Shown here: positions 9,019 through 18,571 of the stretch, piece after piece
Position numbering within the stretch: position 1 is the first letter of the stretch
How the letters are laid out: each line of letters begins with the position of its first letter
NCBI RefSeq assembly: GCF_009498235.1
Contig: NZ_CP044205.1
Coordinates: forward strand, 4,155,389-4,219,388
Direction: 5' to 3'
DNA: 64,000 nt
DNA from: Candidatus Methylospira mobilis
Lineage (GTDB): Bacteria > Pseudomonadota > Gammaproteobacteria > Methylococcales > Methylococcaceae
Notes under the pieces: generated by a model
Told to the model about the DNA's origin: nothing
Seen by the model: the letters and a program-made list of their open reading frames with translations, nothing else
The model's database searches: none
Translations under genes and position numbers: made by a program

Positions 9019-9699
9019 ATGATGAAACACCCTGTACTGGTGGTCGACGACGAACCCAAGGTTGCGCAACTACTGGTCGATTACCTCAGATTTGCTTCTT
9101 ATGAAGCGCATGCGCTGATGGAGGGAGGCGAAGTAATTGCCTGGGTCAAGGCGAACTCGCCACAGCTGATCCTGCTGGATCTTATGTTACCCGGAAAAAG
9201 CGGTCTGGAAATATGTCGCGAACTGCGCCTTTTCAGTGATGTGCCGATCATTATGATAACTGCGCGTGTTGACGATATCGACCGTTTACTGGGACTGGAA
9301 ATCGGCGCCGATGATTATATTTGCAAGCCATTCAACCCCCGCGAGGTTATAGCCAGAGTCAAGACCGTTCTTCGACGGACTAACGGTCATTCGCCAACTT
9401 TGGCCTTGTACGGAATAACACTGGACGATGTACAGTTTCGTGCTACCGTGCATGGCCAGTCATTAAGTGTGACCCCGGTTGAGTTCCGTTTGTTAAAAAC
9501 ATTTATCGCGGAACCCAAAAGGGTTTTCTCGCGTAGCCAGCTGATGGATTGCGCATATAACGATAATCGCGTGGTGAACGATCGAGCCGTGGATAGCCAC
9601 ATCAAAAATCTGCGCAAAAAGCTGGCATCGCTGTTGCCCCCCGAACAGCCCGCAATGATACATTCGATTTATGGCGTCGGTTATCGCTGGGAACCGTAG
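9019..9699 (+). CDS. baeR: BaeR-like response regulator
   Basis: 226 residues: an N-terminal receiver (VVDDEP near residue 8, phospho-acceptor Asp in LLDLMLPG, Lys in ICKPFNP) and a C-terminal winged-helix domain of the OmpR class (VTPVEFRLLKTF, RVVNDRAVDSHIKNLRKKL, GVGYRW). The phrase RLLGLEIGADDYICKP and the C-terminal YGVGYRWEP are characteristic of BaeR, the envelope-stress regulator that activates drug exporters. The reading frame is intact although its kinase gene upstream is destroyed. No exporter gene is nearby. Confidence 0.85.
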   Translation: MMKHPVLVVDDEPKVAQLLVDYLRFASYEAHALMEGGEVIAWVKANSPQLILLDLMLPGKSGLEICRELRLFSDVPIIMITARVDDIDRLLGLEIGADDYICKPFNPREVIARVKTVLRRTNGHSPTLALYGITLDDVQFRATVHGQSLSVTPVEFRLLKTFIAEPKRVFSRSQLMDCAYNDNRVVNDRAVDSHIKNLRKKLASLLPPEQPAMIHSIYGVGYRWEP

Positions 9700-9826
9700 A
9701 AAAACATTTTATACCTGTTGTTTCTGGCGGTTTTTCGGTGAAACCACATACAGGACATTAATTTTCTTGTCCCGGTCCACAGAACATTTTTCTGATTTTG
9801 ACATAATACAGGCTAACGCTGTTGAC

Positions 9827-10684
9827 TTAAGGCGTAATCTTTACCGTTAACCCTGTTCCCTCCCGTACTGCCTCTGCAAATGCCAGTATCGCATCTGAAG
9901 CCAGAGGCGTTATGATTGCGCATTCAGGCTGCATTGCCGGTCTGGCGGGCCCGTACAGTAATACGCCTTGCAGCTTGACACCTTTATCAAGCGCCGATTG
10001 CAATAATTCGACATAAGCTTGCTTTTCTCGGTTGCGATCTATTTTCTCATCGCTTCGGTTGAATAAGCAGGTTTGTATCCACACAGAGCAACAATCAGCG
10101 GCTATCGCCAGATTACCGAGTATCGTGTTCGTCGAAAGGGTTACATCGTTAATGGCGCGCACGCCGGATTGCGTCGCGCTGTCGATCTTGAACCAGATTT
10201 CACCTCCCTGTTTTCCCCATTCGGCCAGACCGAGTCGCACCGCTGCCCGGCTGATCAGGCTACCGTTGGTGATCAGTACCCGCGCAACGTCAGCTCCGGG
10301 CTGCAACGCCATGCATACACGGCCTATCGCCGTTATCACCTGATCGAAAACCGGCGAGCTGGTGGGCTCGCCGTTGCCGGAGATTGCGATATCGCGGATG
10401 CTGCGCTGGGCTTCGGGAACCTGGAACTTCTCGTAGAAATCGCCATCAATAACCGATGTTAAAAATGTTTTCAGCTCACGTTCCAGTAGCGGAATATCGG
10501 TAACCGGCGCGCTGCCGCGCGTCAGGCCGGGTACCTGGCAATAAATGCAGCGCCAGTTACAGGCATTGTTTGGATTCAGATTGATGCCGACGGAAAGCCC
10601 CCCGCTACGCCGGGACAACACGGGGTATACATAGGTCAGGCCGGCGCGGTCGCGGTCGTGATTGTCTATTGTCAGCGCGCTCAT
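9827..10684 (-). CDS. Radical SAM protein of unknown substrate
   Basis: 285 residues with the iron-sulfur motif C42-NWR-C46-IY-C49 and the following GNGEPTSSP loop, which binds S-adenosylmethionine. The start at 10684 (MSALTIDNHDRDRAG) was preferred; an upstream ATG would add 13 residues. The arrangement (short N-terminus, YVYPVLSRRSGGLSVGINLNP before the cluster) belongs to a widespread group annotated only as radical SAM protein. It is convergent with baeR, separated by 127 bases without a clear terminator, and divergent from dxs. No partner gene reveals its substrate. Confidence 0.8.
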   Translation of the reverse strand: MSALTIDNHDRDRAGLTYVYPVLSRRSGGLSVGINLNPNNACNWRCIYCQVPGLTRGSAPVTDIPLLERELKTFLTSVIDGDFYEKFQVPEAQRSIRDIAISGNGEPTSSPVFDQVITAIGRVCMALQPGADVARVLITNGSLISRAAVRLGLAEWGKQGGEIWFKIDSATQSGVRAINDVTLSTNTILGNLAIAADCCSVWIQTCLFNRSDEKIDRNREKQAYVELLQSALDKGVKLQGVLLYGPARPAMQPECAIITPLASDAILAFAEAVREGTGLTVKITP

Positions 10685-10948
10685 GCCCACATCGCTCGCG
10701 AACCGGAACGGCAAGACACGCACCGCAACGGATGCAAAACGCTAATGATTAACGACATATGACATTCTTTCCTTGAAAGCAAAGGGCTGCCGCTTCATAA
10801 TTACACTAATGATAATCTCCAATCAAGATGCTCAACTTCTATACCATACGCCTTATCAACCGCCAGAGTCTTCTGTGTTGCTTGGTCGGATGTTCGCGCA
10901 GTCTTTTCCAGAGGCAGCGTGCTGTCTGCGGGCTAAGGAACTTAGCGC

Positions 10949-12859
10949 ATGAAAGTTGCGTCACTCGCCACGGAACCGCCATCAATGACTGAACCAACCC
11001 TGCCGCTGTTGCATGGAATCGACAGCCCTGCCGCACTTCGCCAGCTCAACCAGAACCAGCTTCCCCAACTCGCCCAGGAATTGAGAGAGTTTCTTCTGGA
11101 CAGCGTTAGCCAGTCCGGGGGACATCTGTCCGCCGGTTTGGGTACCGTCGAACTGACTATCGCTCTACATTACGTGTTCGATACACCCGAAGACCGGCTG
11201 GTCTGGGATGTGGGGCATCAGGCCTATCCGCACAAGATACTCACCGGTCGCCGCGACCGCATGATGACGATACGCAAAAAGGGCGGCGTTTCCGCTTTTC
11301 CTTCCAGAGATGAAAGCGTTTACGATACTTTTGGCGTGGGACATTCCAGTACTTCCATCGGCGCCGCACTGGGCATGGCCATCGCCTCGGCTCTGGATAA
11401 GAGCAAGCGGCATGCGGTCGCCATCATCGGCGACGGAGGAATGACCGGCGGCATGGCGTTCGAGGCGATGAATCATGCAGGCGCGCTGGACGCCAATCTG
11501 CTGGTGGTGCTTAATGACAATGAAATGTCCATTTCTCCTAATGTCGGCGCACTAAGCAACTACCTGGCCAGAGTGCTGTCCAGCAAATTTTACTCAAGCA
11601 TGCGCGAAGGCAGCAAGCACATCCTGTCGCGTAGCATGCCGGGCGTTTGGGAGCTGGCGCGCCGCGCGGAAGAGCATGTCAAAGGCATGGTGGCCCCGGG
11701 AACCCTGTTCGAGGAATTGGGCTTCAACTATATCGGCCCGATAGACGGTCACGACCTGGACTTACTGATCGATACCTTGCGCAACCTGCGCGAACTGCCG
11801 CCCGGCCCGCGCTTTCTGCATGTCGTTACCAAGAAAGGCAAGGGCTATCTGCCGGCGGAACAGGACCCGGTCGCCTATCACGGCGTCGGCACCTTCGACC
11901 TGAGCAAGGATCATTTGCCCAAGGCCAAGCCCAGTTCCCCGACCTATACGGAAGTGTTCGGTCAATGGCTGTGCGACATGGCGGTGCTGGACGACAAGCT
12001 GCTGGGCATTACACCCGCCATGCGCGAAGGATCCGGACTCTATAATTTCTCGCAACAATTTCCGGAGCGCTACTTTGACGTCGGCATTGCCGAACAGCAT
12101 GCGGTTACGCTGGCGGCGGGACAGGCCTGCGAAGGCTTCCACCCTGTGGTTGCGATCTACTCGACCTTCCTGCAACGCGGCTACGATCAATTAATACACG
12201 ATGTGGTGCTGCAGAACCTTTCAGTACTGTTTGCGCTGGACCGCGCCGGCCTGGTGGGCCCAGACGGTCCCACGCATGCAGGCAGCTTCGATTACAGTTA
12301 CCTGCGTTGCCTGCCCAACATGGTTATCATGGCGCCTGCGGACGAAAACGAATGCCGCCAGATGCTTTACACCGGCTTCAAATATCAGGGACCGGCTTCC
12401 GTGCGTTACCCGCGCGGTAAAGGACCTGGCGCTGAAATCAATGAACAGATGAGCGAGATCGAGATTGGCAAAGCCGAGATCAAGCGCCGAGGCAGCCGCA
12501 TTGCCCTGCTGGCTTTCGGCAGCATGGTTGCTCCGGCGCTGCACATCGGCGAAAAGCTGGACGCGACCGTCGTTAACATGCGCTTTGTCAAACCGCTGGA
12601 TGAGACGCTGGTGCTGGAACTGGCGCGCAGCCACGACGCCATTGTTACGGTCGAAGAAAATGTGATTCCCGGCGGCGCGGGAGCCGCAGTCAATGAGTTG
12701 CTGATTGCGCGCCGCATCATGCTGCCGTTGTTAAATCTGGGATTGCCCGATTTTTTTGTCGAGCAGGGCAGTCGCGAAGAATGTCTGGCAGTATGCGGAC
12801 TCGATCACGACGGCCTACTGAAATCAGTAACTCAGTTTCTGGCGACACTGCCCGGATAG
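10949..12859 (+). CDS. dxs: 1-deoxy-D-xylulose-5-phosphate synthase
   Basis: First enzyme of the MEP isoprenoid pathway; condenses pyruvate with glyceraldehyde 3-phosphate using thiamine diphosphate. 636 residues, the usual length. The thiamine-binding motif runs from [13 protein letters not shown] to NDNEMSIS, and the transketolase-like half has [14 protein letters not shown]. Two starts are possible: ATG 10949 with AAGGAAC ahead, or ATG 10985 giving [13 protein letters not shown], which is nearer the family N-terminus. A ruined apt gene follows seven bases later. Neither ispA nor xseB, often its neighbours, is present. Confidence 0.95.
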   Translation: MKVASLATEPPSMTEPTLPLLHGIDSPAALRQLNQNQLPQLAQELREFLLDSVSQSGGHLSAGLGTVELTIALHYVFDTPEDRLVWDVGHQAYPHKILTGRRDRMMTIRKKGGVSAFPSRDESVYDTFGVGHSSTSIGAALGMAIASALDKSKRHAVAIIGDGGMTGGMAFEAMNHAGALDANLLVVLNDNEMSISPNVGALSNYLARVLSSKFYSSMREGSKHILSRSMPGVWELARRAEEHVKGMVAPGTLFEELGFNYIGPIDGHDLDLLIDTLRNLRELPPGPRFLHVVTKKGKGYLPAEQDPVAYHGVGTFDLSKDHLPKAKPSSPTYTEVFGQWLCDMAVLDDKLLGITPAMREGSGLYNFSQQFPERYFDVGIAEQHAVTLAAGQACEGFHPVVAIYSTFLQRGYDQLIHDVVLQNLSVLFALDRAGLVGPDGPTHAGSFDYSYLRCLPNMVIMAPADENECRQMLYTGFKYQGPASVRYPRGKGPGAEINEQMSEIEIGKAEIKRRGSRIALLAFGSMVAPALHIGEKLDATVVNMRFVKPLDETLVLELARSHDAIVTVEENVIPGGAGAAVNELLIARRIMLPLLNLGLPDFFVEQGSREECLAVCGLDHDGLLKSVTQFLATLPG

Positions 12860-12866
12860 CCCGGAC

Positions 12867-13158
12867 ATGGAGCGGCTAAAAGCAAAAATCAGCTATATAT
12901 CAGATTTCCTCGGATCGGGCATCGCATTCAAGGATTTGACTCCGTTAATCCGGGACCTCGGCGCGCTGAGTGCGAACGGCAGGTTTCCGGCGGTCGATGA
13001 TCTCCTTGCGGCGGGAGGTACTGCAAAAACGGGCTGCGAGCTGCTGAAAAGCCTGAACACCGTAATTGCTGCATGCGGGCTTCGTTGTTGAGCCTGATTC
13101 TCCCAAGGAGCCCGATTTTCTGGCCTGTTATTCCGCCCATGTGTTATTGCACTATTGA
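12867..13158 (+). pseudogene. apt: Internally deleted adenine phosphoribosyltransferase
   Basis: The first 31 codons (LKAKISYISDFLGSGIAFKD, then LTPLIRDLG) match the N-terminus of Apt. The frame then jumps straight to the PRPP-binding motif VDDLLAAGGTAKTGCELLKS. The next Apt-like C-terminal piece (GFVVEPDSPKEPDF to HVLLHY) is in another frame and ends at 13158. About 80 residues of the catalytic core are missing and there is a frameshift, so this is a pseudogene, not a short functional protein. Apt normally makes AMP from adenine and PRPP. Confidence 0.8.
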
Positions 13159-13180
13159 TTTATTATGGCGACAGCTGGTG

Positions 13181-14164
13181 ATGCTGGTTGTGTGTGGCAA
13201 ATCCATAAATCAACAACCACCAGCTAAAAGCCGGCGTGTTGACGATCGGCGGGCTAAACCGCCGACTGAAGAAAATACTGCTCATGCCGCTAGCTTTAAA
13301 CCGGTGGCTATCGCACATTCTTGCGATCTAAATCCGTATTTCGAAAACAAAAACCCGGTCGCTGCCGGTTTGCTTGCCGCTTTTCTGTGGGCGTTGCCGT
13401 TCATTGCCGTTGCCGGGGTTTTCCATCCACAGCCTGAAACGGATCAAGCACTGGCGGCTCCGCTTGTGGCCGAGGGCGAAGCAGAAGACATGAGTTTCGA
13501 CGAACAGGCTCGCGAAATGCGCATCTGGATGCGTCAGCGCGATCAAGAGCGCCGCGGCGGCGGTGTCGGTCCACTGCTGGACTTGAGTATTCCAAAAAAC
13601 TTTGTTCGTCCGGAGAGCGATGTTGTAGCGCCTCGCCCCTCAGACCCTTTTCAGGATAGCGCAATTGATGACTCCGGGTATCGCGCCTGGGGCGATACGC
13701 ATATCAAACTCAGGAACTCGGGAGAATATTCTGGAAGCACTGGCCATTCGAGTCGTTATACCCGCCATTGGACTACCCGGCATGGCAGGCACGCGGTCAA
13801 ATACGGCAAGGGTAAGACAAAAAAGGGCGACTATAAAGAAACCGGCCTTCCTGAGCATCATCAAGCGCCTGTTGCGGATGACAAAGGTCAGCACGTACAT
13901 GACAAGAAACCGCACGAACAAGCCGGTGTAAACAAGGATAAAACGGAAGAACCCGTTCAGACCGGCCACAAAAAGCAAAAAGAAAAACAGGCGGCGCCTG
14001 CCAAGGCGGACGATAAAAAACAAAGGGAGTTACCACCGAGAGAACCTGTTCATTCAACCCACAAAAAACAGGCCGATAAGCAGCAAGCGTCGCCTGATAA
14101 AACGGCGCATAAAAAACAAACGGACAAACAGGGAAAATCAGCCGGCGCCAAAGCGCACAAATAG
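13181..14164 (+). CDS. Lys-rich, membrane-anchored hypothetical protein
   Basis: One hydrophobic segment (VAAGLLAAFLWALPFIAVAGV) follows a cationic N-terminal part; the C-terminal half is highly charged and repetitive, with many KK, HKKQ and DKK units. This predicts a single-pass membrane protein with a disordered Lys/His/Gln-rich tail, on whichever side of the membrane. The start is uncertain: an upstream ATG at 13073 overlaps the apt remnant, so 13181 is my choice, and no good ribosome site settles it. I do not recognise the family. Histone-like or cell-envelope binding tails look similar in composition. It is convergent with rimO, 12 bases apart. Confidence 0.5.
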   Translation: MLVVCGKSINQQPPAKSRRVDDRRAKPPTEENTAHAASFKPVAIAHSCDLNPYFENKNPVAAGLLAAFLWALPFIAVAGVFHPQPETDQALAAPLVAEGEAEDMSFDEQAREMRIWMRQRDQERRGGGVGPLLDLSIPKNFVRPESDVVAPRPSDPFQDSAIDDSGYRAWGDTHIKLRNSGEYSGSTGHSSRYTRHWTTRHGRHAVKYGKGKTKKGDYKETGLPEHHQAPVADDKGQHVHDKKPHEQAGVNKDKTEEPVQTGHKKQKEKQAAPAKADDKKQRELPPREPVHSTHKKQADKQQASPDKTAHKKQTDKQGKSAGAKAHK

Positions 14165-14176
14165 CCGCGATGCGCG

Positions 14177-15490
14177 CTAAATCAGGTGCGCCCACATGTC
14201 GTGTTCGTCGGCTTCTTCTATCTCTACTTCGACCCAATCGCCCGTCTGCAGATGAGTGGCGTCATCGATAAATACCAGCCCATCGATTTCCGGCGCATCG
14301 GCGCGGCTGCGCCCTACCGCGCCCTCATCGACCACTTCGTCGATCAGCACATATTCTCGCGCGCCGATACGCGACTGCAGGCGTTGCGCGCTGATGGCGG
14401 CCTGTTTTTCCATGAAGCGGGCCAGCCTTTCTTCCTTGATTTCCTCCGGCACCGCGCCCGGCAGGTTGTTTGCGGCAGCGCCTTTGACCGGCGAATAGGC
14501 GAAACAGCCGACGCGATCCAGCTGCGCTTCTTCCAGAAACGCCAGCAGGCTCTCGAAACTTGCCTCGGTTTCACCCGGAAAACCGACAATAAAGGTGCTG
14601 CGCAGCGTCAGATCAGGACAGATACTGCGCCAGACACGTATCCGCTCCAGGGTGTTTTCGGTCGAGGCCGGACGTTTCATCAACCCCAGAATGTGCGGGT
14701 CGGCATGCTGAAACGGCACATCCAGATAGGGCAGGATTTTGCCTTCGGCCATTAACGGAATAACTTCGTCAACATGCGGGTAAGGATAGATGTAATGCAA
14801 CCGGATCCAGATACCGAGATCGCCCAGCGCTTCGGCCAGTTCGTAAAAGCGGGTTTTGAGCGGGCGTCCGTCCCAAAAGCCGGTACGGTATTTCAGGTCG
14901 ACGCCATAAGCGCTGGTATCCTGCGATACTACCAATAGCTCGCGTACCCCGGATTCGACCAGCCGCTCCGCCTCGTTCATGACCTCGCCTACCGGGCGGC
15001 TGACCAGATCGCCGCGCAAGGAAGGAATAATGCAAAAGGAACAGCGGTGACTGCAGCCTTCCGCGATTTTCAGATAGGCATAATGGCGCGGGGTCAGCTT
15101 GATGCCCTGCGGCGGCACCAGATCGGTAAAGGGATCGTGTGGCGGCGGCAGATGCCGGTGTACGCTTTCAACCACAGCCTCGTAGGCATGCGCGCCGGTA
15201 ATTTGCAGTACCTGGGGGTGACGAGCAAGGATTTCGTCTTCACGCGCGCCCAGACAACCGGTCACGATGACCTTGCCATTTTCCGCCAGCGCTTCGCCTA
15301 TCGCATCCAGTGACTCCTCGACGGCGGAATCGATGAAACCGCAGGTATTTACGATCACCAGATCGGCGTTTTTATAGCTCGGCACCAGATCGTAGCCTTC
15401 CGAACGCAGTTGCGTCATGATGCGCTCGCTGTCCACCAGCGCTTTCGGACAACCCAGGGATACGATGCCGATACTTTTAGATTTGTGCAT
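14177..15490 (-). CDS. rimO: Ribosomal protein S12 methylthiotransferase RimO
   Basis: A radical SAM enzyme that adds a methylthio group to the conserved Asp of ribosomal protein S12. Starting at ATG 15490 gives [20 protein letters not shown], the N-terminal UPF0004 domain whose Cys residues bind the second iron-sulfur cluster; the longer frame adds 22 unrelated residues. The radical SAM motif CSHRCSFC follows in the middle and a TRAM-like RNA-binding domain forms the C-terminus. Length (437 residues) is typical. It stands alone on the minus strand between the Lys-rich gene and rfbG. Confidence 0.95.
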   Translation of the reverse strand: MHKSKSIGIVSLGCPKALVDSERIMTQLRSEGYDLVPSYKNADLVIVNTCGFIDSAVEESLDAIGEALAENGKVIVTGCLGAREDEILARHPQVLQITGAHAYEAVVESVHRHLPPPHDPFTDLVPPQGIKLTPRHYAYLKIAEGCSHRCSFCIIPSLRGDLVSRPVGEVMNEAERLVESGVRELLVVSQDTSAYGVDLKYRTGFWDGRPLKTRFYELAEALGDLGIWIRLHYIYPYPHVDEVIPLMAEGKILPYLDVPFQHADPHILGLMKRPASTENTLERIRVWRSICPDLTLRSTFIVGFPGETEASFESLLAFLEEAQLDRVGCFAYSPVKGAAANNLPGAVPEEIKEERLARFMEKQAAISAQRLQSRIGAREYVLIDEVVDEGAVGRSRADAPEIDGLVFIDDATHLQTGDWVEVEIEEADEHDMWAHLI

Positions 15491-15567
15491 AATGGCCGGT
15501 TTTGAGTGCTCGTCTATCGATTTCAGGAGTTCTGCCGCGGATACCCCCGGACACATAGGGAATCATG

Positions 15568-16644
15568 TCATTCCATCTCGGTATAATCGGTAATTTGATT
15601 TATTGTAAACGCGTTCATGTCTTCCCCGGCGCGATGCGCTTTATGCCAGGAGACTATATGCTCCAATGTACTGGCCAGCCGCCATTTCGGACGCCAGTTT
15701 AAACGCATTTTCGCTTTGGAACAGTCGAGTTTGAGGTGATGCGCTTCATGAGGGTGATCCGCCGTATCCAGCACCCAGCCCGCGCATTCGCCCCAATTTT
15801 CCGAGAGCTTGCCAACCACCCACTGCACCGGTTTGGCGTCTTCGTCGTTGGGGCCGAAATTCCATGCTTCACAGTAACCGCGGCCTTCATCGCAGAGCCG
15901 TTGCGCGAGCAGCAAATAGCCGGAAAGAGGTTCCAGCACATGCTGCCATGGCCTGATGGCGTGGGGATTCCGAATAATGACCGGGGTATTTTCGGATATG
16001 GCGCGCATAATATCCGGAATCAATCGGTCCTGCGCCCAATCTCCGCCTCCGATAACATTTCCGGCTCTGGCGCTGGCAATCGCCACCCGATGCCGATCAT
16101 GCAGGGACTGATTGAAAAATGAGTTGCGGTAGGCGGCAGTAACCAACTCCGCGCACCCTTTGCTGCTGCTATACGGGTCATGGCCGCCCATGGCTTCGTC
16201 TTCACGGTAACCCCAAGCCCACTCGCGGTTTTCATAACACTTGTCGCTGGTAACATTGACGACCGCGCGTACGCTGGGCGTCTGTCTGACTGCTTCGAAT
16301 AAGTGTACCGTCCCCATCACATTGGTTGAATAGGTTTCAACCGGGTTGGCGTATGAATAGCGCACCAAAGGCTGCGCCGCCATGTGAATGACAATATCGG
16401 GAACGGCTTGCCGCATGGCTGCCGCCAGCCGTTCGCCATTTCGAATATCATCGATTATCGATTGCATGCCGTCTGCAACCCGCGCCGTTTCGAATAAGTT
16501 CGGCGTGGACGGGGGCTGCAGCGCATAGCCGGTTACGTCCGCGCCCAGCTTCTGCAGCAACAAGCTCAGCCAGCCACCTTTAAAACCGGTATGACCGGTA
16601 ATAAAAACGCGCTTGCCCGACCAGAATTCGCCGTTGATAATCAT
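15568..16644 (-). CDS. rfbG: CDP-glucose 4,6-dehydratase
   Basis: 358 residues with the NAD-binding motif GHTGFKGGWL near the N-terminus and the catalytic YSSSK (DPYSSSKG). The signatures HMAAQPLVRYSY and NVTSDKCYENREWAWGYRE are those of RfbG/DdhB, which converts CDP-D-glucose to CDP-4-keto-6-deoxyglucose for 3,6-dideoxyhexoses. Its usual partners, the glucose-1-phosphate cytidylyltransferase and the C3 dehydratase, are not next to it, nor elsewhere in the window. The next gene downstream is rimO, 78 bases on. It may supply the large polysaccharide locus in trans or be a remnant of a lost locus. Confidence 0.85.
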   Translation of the reverse strand: MIINGEFWSGKRVFITGHTGFKGGWLSLLLQKLGADVTGYALQPPSTPNLFETARVADGMQSIIDDIRNGERLAAAMRQAVPDIVIHMAAQPLVRYSYANPVETYSTNVMGTVHLFEAVRQTPSVRAVVNVTSDKCYENREWAWGYREDEAMGGHDPYSSSKGCAELVTAAYRNSFFNQSLHDRHRVAIASARAGNVIGGGDWAQDRLIPDIMRAISENTPVIIRNPHAIRPWQHVLEPLSGYLLLAQRLCDEGRGYCEAWNFGPNDEDAKPVQWVVGKLSENWGECAGWVLDTADHPHEAHHLKLDCSKAKMRLNWRPKWRLASTLEHIVSWHKAHRAGEDMNAFTINQITDYTEME

Positions 16645-16656
16645 CCCGGCCTACGA

Positions 16657-16959
16657 CTAAAGCACAACCTCAAAGCCCTCGAACTGAGGCGGCCCCAGAT
16701 AGAGTCCTTTGGTACCGCCGGCGTTGGCGTGCGCCTGGCGGAAAGCTTCCGAATGCACCCAGGCGTCGAAAGCCTCGCGCGTATCCCAGATCACATGCGA
16801 TGCAAACAAGGTATGCTCATCGGTTGACGGCCCTTGCAGCAAGTGAAACTGCTGAAACCCGGACACCTTGTCCAGTTGCGATTCGCGGTTTTTCCATACG
16901 GCTATAAACTCATCTTCCTTGCCGGGTGTGATCTTGAAACGATTCATCGCAATAAACAT
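16657..16959 (-). CDS. Antibiotic-biosynthesis-monooxygenase-like small protein
   Basis: 100 residues of the dimeric alpha/beta-barrel (ABM) fold: NRFKITPGKEDEFIAVWKNR at the N-terminus, then FASHVIWDTREAFDAWVHSE and FRQAH. The family includes heme-degrading IsdG/HmoA-like oxygenases and quinone monooxygenases. The ATG at 16959 has AAGG seven bases upstream, so I prefer it to the TTG two codons earlier. It lies 16 bases after the lipoprotein gene on the same strand, so they may be cotranscribed. Heme degradation is possible but unproven. Confidence 0.75.
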   Translation of the reverse strand: MFIAMNRFKITPGKEDEFIAVWKNRESQLDKVSGFQQFHLLQGPSTDEHTLFASHVIWDTREAFDAWVHSEAFRQAHANAGGTKGLYLGPPQFEGFEVVL

Positions 16960-16975
16960 AAGCAAACCTTGTATA

Positions 16976-17584
16976 TTAATTAGTATTAACCGCTTTCAGA
17001 TAACCCTGAATATAGGTTGCCGGCAACTCGATTTTCTGCAAATCGCCGCTTTTACCAACCAGACGCGCACTCAAACCAGTCTTGGCAAAAACGGCCAGCT
17101 CTTCCTCAGAAAGCGGAAAGTCAAAGCGATCGCGGAAGGCGCATCCTGATTGCATGGTGTTAAATTCCTGGCAACGCTCGGTTTCCTGCCTTAGATGGGC
17201 GATGGGACGCAGCGTCCCGTCGGCAAAGCGCGCATCCAGATATCCCGCCGGATGTTTTGCCCGGTATTCGCTATCGATATCAATACGATGATGCTGCACA
17301 CGCTTGCCTGCATCATCGGCGTGTCCACTCAAACGGTAGCTCAGGATATCCTCGCCACCCATGTTCACTTGCCAATGCTCCTGGGTCAACAACGGTGATT
17401 GATAATCGACGCCCGGCTGCCCGCCGGCGGTTGCAACCCGCTCTGTATTGGCTGCTATTTCATCGGGAGTCGCATTACGTAAATTGGCCTTGCCGCACCC
17501 GGAGGCCAGCAGAGCGCAAAAAAATAATCCGGCAACGCCAAGCTTCATATAACCGGATAAATCACTTTTACGAATCAATATCAC
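16976..17584 (-). CDS. Predicted lipoprotein, unknown function
   Basis: A GTG at 17584 with a strong ribosome site (GGAGGAG) is the best start and gives a signal peptide ending in a lipobox LLASGC, so Cys30 should be lipidated. The mature part (about 170 residues) is hydrophilic and has two further cysteines in TERCQEF and QSGCAFRD that could pair. No known domain is recognised. The gene is followed by the ABM-type gene on the same strand. A start at ATG 17548 would give a more ordinary short signal peptide. Confidence 0.7.
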   Translation of the reverse strand: MILIRKSDLSGYMKLGVAGLFFCALLASGCGKANLRNATPDEIAANTERVATAGGQPGVDYQSPLLTQEHWQVNMGGEDILSYRLSGHADDAGKRVQHHRIDIDSEYRAKHPAGYLDARFADGTLRPIAHLRQETERCQEFNTMQSGCAFRDRFDFPLSEEELAVFAKTGLSARLVGKSGDLQKIELPATYIQGYLKAVNTN

Positions 17585-17816
17585 TACTCCTCCGAGTCGA
17601 GTGTAAACCAGCCTGACTACTCGGCATAAGCTTTATCCCAAATAATGAGTCGAATAGTAGCCGCCGGGCTTTTTTCTCTACGCTGATTTCAGCATCCGCG
17701 TGCTGTTAATCGCAGCATTCGGCCTTTGTCAAATATTGTAGAATTATACCGGGTTGTATCGCTTGCGATAGCTTCATTGCCATCAGCGCCTTCATTCTCG
17801 TACCACATCAATACGA

Positions 17817-17849
17817 AAACGCCTTGAGGTATTTCTCCTCAAGGCGTTT
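17817..17849 (-). terminator. Terminator behind fae
   Basis: A perfect 13-bp stem (AAACGCCTTGAGG pairing with CCTCAAGGCGTTT) with a seven-base loop, followed on the minus strand by a run of T. It lies 57 bases beyond the fae stop and should end the H4MPT operon transcript. The stem is symmetrical enough to stop transcription from either side. Confidence 0.85.
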
Positions 17850-17905
17850 CCCACAAAAACCCGCGAAGACAGAGTATGTCTCTGTCTCAACCGATACTCA
17901 CAACC

Positions 17906-18418
17906 TTAGTTATGAGCAGCGAATGGGTGACCTTCGGTAGCCTTTCTGGCAACAACGTCAACAGCCTTCGGCTCGCCGGCAATGGCGCGCTTGATGGACA
18001 GCTTGGTTGCTTCGTAGTTGTAATCCTGGATTTTAGCGTCGTCTTCAGCCAGCCAGTGAATGAATACGCCTACGCAAATGAACAGGTCGTCCGCTTCGTC
18101 AGCCGGGATAGTGCCGTCTTCAACACAATCGGCCACAGCCATTGCAACGCCGCGCTGAGCAGGTCCGAACATCTGGGTTGCCTGTTTGCCGTTCTTGATG
18201 GTGACCTTGTTGAACATAACCGTGTTCGGCTTGCACAGCAGGTTGGGAGCAACCACAGCCAGCAGCGACGTAAAGCCGTCCTTGTTGTTGGTCAAGGTGT
18301 TGGCGAAAGCCGCTTCAGCGGCGCTGCCGCGCGGTCCCATGATCAGATCGATATGAGCGATTTCATTACCGCCGCCACACAATGCTTCGCCGACCAGCAA
18401 CTTGTTAACTTTTCCCAT
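17906..18418 (-). CDS. fae: Formaldehyde-activating enzyme
   Basis: Catalyses condensation of formaldehyde with tetrahydromethanopterin to methylene-H4MPT, the entry of the C1 oxidation pathway in methylotrophs. 170 residues; start ATG 18418 with GAGGAAA upstream gives the conserved N-terminus [19 protein letters not shown]. The catalytic His is His22 in NEIAHIDL. The C-terminal part ([18 protein letters not shown]) matches the family. A strong ribosome site and a terminator behind it fit high expression, as expected for Fae. The long leader before the gene (153 bases) can hold its own promoter, but I cannot pinpoint it. Confidence 0.97.
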   Translation of the reverse strand: MGKVNKLLVGEALCGGGNEIAHIDLIMGPRGSAAEAAFANTLTNNKDGFTSLLAVVAPNLLCKPNTVMFNKVTIKNGKQATQMFGPAQRGVAMAVADCVEDGTIPADEADDLFICVGVFIHWLAEDDAKIQDYNYEATKLSIKRAIAGEPKAVDVVARKATEGHPFAAHN

Positions 18419-18571
18419 CTGGATTTCCTCTTTTGTAAAAAATGAATAGAATTTTTGTATTAATGACACCGACATGTCTCCTGAACAATATGGCGATACG
18501 CGGCAAACAACCGCTCCCTGCTTCCAGGTCAGCTTGTTTCCGTATATCGCCCAGCCTTAACGCAATGTCCC

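Noticed and set aside
9387-9617. Antisense frame inside baeR
   Set aside because: Shadow of the response regulator; amino-acid content not protein-like and no ribosome site.
13797-14237. Minus-strand frame over the Lys-rich gene
   Set aside because: Complement of Lys codons gives Phe-rich junk; overlaps rimO end.
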